The translations under genes were made by a program, and so were the position numbers. From Caballeronia sp. SL2Y3 (GTDB lineage Bacteria > Pseudomonadota > Gammaproteobacteria > Burkholderiales > Burkholderiaceae): a stretch of 64,000 nt of DNA. The stretch lies in assembly GCF_022879575.1 (NCBI RefSeq), contig NZ_CP084263.1, positions 611,749 through 675,748 on the forward strand, read 5' to 3'. Positions 62,070 through 64,000 of the stretch are shown here, in pieces. Numbering within the stretch: position 1 is the stretch's first letter; every line of letters begins with the position of its first letter. Below the pieces are notes generated by a model. The model worked only from the letters and a program-made list of their open reading frames with translations. It ran no database searches and had not been told where the DNA came from.

Positions 62070-63104
62070 TCAAGACGAGACGAGATCGGACAGCGCGCGC
62101 CGCGGCGTATGCGCAGAGCGCGGACCGCGACCGATGCGCAGCAGCAGTTGCGGCAGCGCGCTCATGCCGGCCTCCTTGCGCACGGCGTCGCGCAGAGACT
62201 CAATTTCGATCGGCTGATTCAGATACGACGCCGTCAGCCCGAACGACACCGCGGTGAGCAGCACGCGCTCCAGCGCCTGCCCCGAGGCGAGCCACGCGGA
62301 TGGGTCGTCCTGCCCCGTGCCGATGCAAAGGAACATCGGCGAATGCGCGGCGAGCTGACGATGCACGGCCGCCGCGCCGCTGCCGAGATCGAACGTTCGG
62401 ATCGCCGACGCGGCGATCGGCGTCGCGAAGTCCAGCAGCGCGCTGACGCCAGCCGAATAGCGGGGCATGCCGTCGCCGCGCCGGCTCGAATGAATCCAGC
62501 TCGCGAGTTCGCGCCGGAAGCGAGGATCGCGAAATTGCAGATGGTCGGCTTGCCCGACCAGTTCGGCGATGCGCTCGCGTGCCGGCGCCGATGCGATGGC
62601 GGCCGCATCGACGCCCTCGTCGAGCGCGGCCTGCACGAGCGCGTCTTGCGTGTCCGCCGGAATCGGGCTTGCGTCGAACGCCTCGCGGGTCGTCACGCGC
62701 CGCGTCATGGTGTCGAAGAGGGCGGCCAGCGCGCCGTCGTGCGCCCCTTCGCGGGATACACGGACGTCCGCGAGCACGTCCGGGTCGAAGTGGTCCGGGA
62801 ACAGCGTGATCGCGTAGCGCAGCCCGACACGCTGGATGGCGACGCGCAAATTGAAGAGCGCCGCTCCGCAGGCAATGATGAGCTCGCGGTCGAACGGATC
62901 GACCACAGGCAGCGAGCGCGTGCGGTCGGCATACAGCAGCACATTCGCGCCGTCCACGACAAAACGCCACGGCTGCGCGTTGTGATTCGATGGCGCGAGC
63001 ACCGCGTAGCGAAGCGCGAAATGCAGTTTCGCGGCGTCGCCGGCGAGCGGTGAGAGGGACGCCTCATCGATATCCCAGGCGTCGGTCGCAATGGTCGGAT
63101 GCAT
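62070..63104 (-). CDS. Acg-like nitroreductase family protein
   Basis: The 344-residue protein has the Acg/nitroreductase-fold signature APSNHNAQPWRF near the N terminus and a second half with TAVSFGLTASYLNQPIE. The family is related to the Acg proteins of the Mycobacterium DosR dormancy regulon, in which the flavin may be stored and not used catalytically. ATG 63104 is followed by MHPTIATDAWD. An FNR-type box (63167-63180) is centred about 70 bases upstream of its start. Confidence 0.85.
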   Translation of the reverse strand: MHPTIATDAWDIDEASLSPLAGDAAKLHFALRYAVLAPSNHNAQPWRFVVDGANVLLYADRTRSLPVVDPFDRELIIACGAALFNLRVAIQRVGLRYAITLFPDHFDPDVLADVRVSREGAHDGALAALFDTMTRRVTTREAFDASPIPADTQDALVQAALDEGVDAAAIASAPARERIAELVGQADHLQFRDPRFRRELASWIHSSRRGDGMPRYSAGVSALLDFATPIAASAIRTFDLGSGAAAVHRQLAAHSPMFLCIGTGQDDPSAWLASGQALERVLLTAVSFGLTASYLNQPIEIESLRDAVRKEAGMSALPQLLLRIGRGPRSAHTPRRALSDLVSS

Positions 63105-63166
63105 GGCTTCGTCCTCAGGCTGATGCGCTTCGATGCGTCATCGTTGCAGACGGCCCAATATGGCGG

Positions 63167-63180
63167 TTGACATGGATCAA
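63167..63180. promoter_or_regulatory. FNR-type box, nitroreductase-proximal
   Basis: TTGACATGGATCAA matches TTGAT-N4-ATCAA at nine of ten positions. Its centre is about 70 bases from the nitroreductase ATG, like the boxes upstream of the universal stress protein at 41961 and the cytochrome c. Confidence 0.7.
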
Positions 63181-63230
63181 CGACGTCCGGTCCGGTCGCA
63201 TGAACGCGGCCAAGCGAACCGCGCTGTCGA

Positions 63231-63244
63231 TTGATGCAGGTCAA
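63231..63244. promoter_or_regulatory. FNR-type box, hsp20-proximal
   Basis: TTGATGCAGGTCAA has one mismatch in the right half. The class II start for the rightward Hsp20 gene would be near 63279, giving a leader of about 96 bases. Confidence 0.7.
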
Positions 63245-63374
63245 TGGCGCCGGACAGGCGCGACGTAGACTGGGGTCAAGCTCCTGCATCGACGATGCGG
63301 GGTCCTAACGGTGTGCCGTATCGGAAACTGCTCGGGCCGGCTACCTTTCTTTCCTCGTTCTCAAGGAGATAACC

Positions 63375-63806
63375 GTGAGCAACGTGACGCGTTTCGATCC
63401 CTTTTCGATGGAACCCGTATCGGAGATGTTTCAGGGCCTGTTTCGGCCGCTACGCGGTCTTTCGCTCGACGACACGCCGTTGAGCCACGTGAAGCTCGAC
63501 GTCAGCGAAACCGATGCGGCCTATCAGGTGAAGGCCGAACTGCCCGGCGTCGACAAGAAGGATATCGATGTGAAGATCGACCGGAACACCGTTTCGATCC
63601 ATGCAAAGAGCGAGCGCAACAAGGAACAGAAGGACGGCGAGCGCGTGATCCGCCGCGAACGCTATTCGGGCGAGATGAGCCGCTCGTTCTCGCTGGGTAG
63701 CGAGATCGACGATGCCGCCGCCACCGCGCAATACCAGGACGGCGTGCTGACTCTCACTCTGCCGAAGAAGGCGCCCGCCGATCGGAAGCGCCTGCAGATC
63801 AACTGA
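63375..63806 (+). CDS. Hsp20/alpha-crystallin small heat shock protein
   Basis: The 143-residue protein has the alpha-crystallin domain: VKLDVSETDAAYQVKAELPG, VSIHAKSERNK and the conserved A-x-x-x-x-G-V-L (AQYQDGVLTLTLPK). It would hold denatured proteins in the cytoplasm. GTG 63375 is chosen because AAGGAGATAACC precedes it. It lies under an FNR-type box and is followed after 23 bases by a BON-domain gene, so the two probably share a transcript. Confidence 0.92.
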   Translation: MSNVTRFDPFSMEPVSEMFQGLFRPLRGLSLDDTPLSHVKLDVSETDAAYQVKAELPGVDKKDIDVKIDRNTVSIHAKSERNKEQKDGERVIRRERYSGEMSRSFSLGSEIDDAAATAQYQDGVLTLTLPKKAPADRKRLQIN

Positions 63807-63829
63807 CCGAGAGCGACGAGGTACGCCCC

Positions 63830-64000
63830 ATGAAAGAGGACTGGAAGCTGAAGCAAGACGTGGAAGAAGAGCTCGAATGGACGCCTGAAGTCGTCGCGGC
63901 GCGCATCGGCGTGGAGGTATCGGGCGGCATCGTCACGTTGTCCGGGCATCCGCAGAGCTACGCCGAGAAGCTCGCGGCCGAGAAGGCCGTGCGCCGGGTG
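63830..64000 (+). CDS. BON-domain protein, 3' end outside window
   Basis: The first 57 codons are present. They read MKEDWKLKQDVEEELEWTPE followed by GVEVSGGIVTLSGHPQSYAE, the beginning of an OsmY-like BON domain (D/E-x-x-V-x-x-G-x-V-x-L-x-G). No signal peptide is present, so it is cytoplasmic unlike OsmY itself. The gene runs off the window; more BON repeats are likely. It follows Hsp20 on the same strand. Confidence 0.85.
   Translation, partial: MKEDWKLKQDVEEELEWTPEVVAARIGVEVSGGIVTLSGHPQSYAEKLAAEKAVRRV

Overview
Organism. The window is GC-rich, densely coding DNA with strong GC3 bias; long antisense open frames run behind almost every gene. The gene families point to a betaproteobacterium of the Burkholderiaceae, most likely a Paraburkholderia/Caballeronia-type genome: the GlcNAc PTS pair nagF-nagE, a phosphoketolase, CheB-CheR hybrid kinases, MocR regulators, and an FNR-box-studded stress island like the low-oxygen-activated (lxa) locus known from Burkholderia cenocepacia. 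This assignment is inference from gene content; there is no rRNA or other phylogenetic marker. I see no tRNA, rRNA, CRISPR array or insertion sequence.

Layout. 1-5.2 kb: mixed genes (5'-truncated trypsin-like protease, SulP transporter, beta-helix-like lipoprotein, single-domain receiver, SDR). 5.3-9.9 kb: a tight TonB receptor / YfiR-like / CHASE8-GGDEF-EAL cassette for c-di-GMP signalling. 10.2-19.7 kb: a less GC-rich accessory segment with an unrecognised 435-residue protein and an incomplete exopolysaccharide module: a Wzc/BceF-type tyrosine autokinase, two clan-A-like glycoside hydrolases on opposite strands, and a membrane protein that fuses an O-antigen-polymerase-like domain to a BY-kinase-like ATPase domain. 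20.1-24.1 kb: small redox and regulatory genes (AhpD-like, cupin, MocR, HD hydrolase, SDR). 24.3-30.5 kb: a degenerate receiver, a 1388-residue CheB-CheR-PAS-kinase-receiver protein and a second CheB. 30.7-40.8 kb: a phospholipase D/cardiolipin-synthase-like lipoprotein, an unknown protein, phosphoketolase, a small secreted basic protein, and nagF-nagE.

41.9-64 kb is the most coherent part. It carries four regulatory-type proteins (an FNR-family regulator with all four cluster cysteines and the E-x-x-S-R recognition signature, a NarL-type response regulator and two PAS/HisKA_3 kinases), three universal stress proteins, two zinc alcohol dehydrogenases, a flavodoxin, a K+-channel-like protein, two P-type ATPases (one a P1B-5/Nia-type enzyme with a C-terminal hemerythrin domain), an AI-2E-type permease, a cytochrome c, an Acg-like nitroreductase, an HPF-like protein, Hsp20 and a BON protein. 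Nine matches or near matches to the FNR box TTGAT-N4-ATCAA lie in its intergenic regions, mostly in divergent promoters. I read it as an oxygen-limitation persistence regulon that includes its own regulator: fermentative redox balance, ion homeostasis, protein and ribosome protection, and stress signalling.

Small genes and remnants: a 32-residue single-span membrane peptide directly after the hemerythrin ATPase, a decayed MarR/GNAT-type acetyltransferase fragment, a probable Mg2+-ATPase C-terminal remnant, and short tandem repeats sitting exactly at gene junctions.
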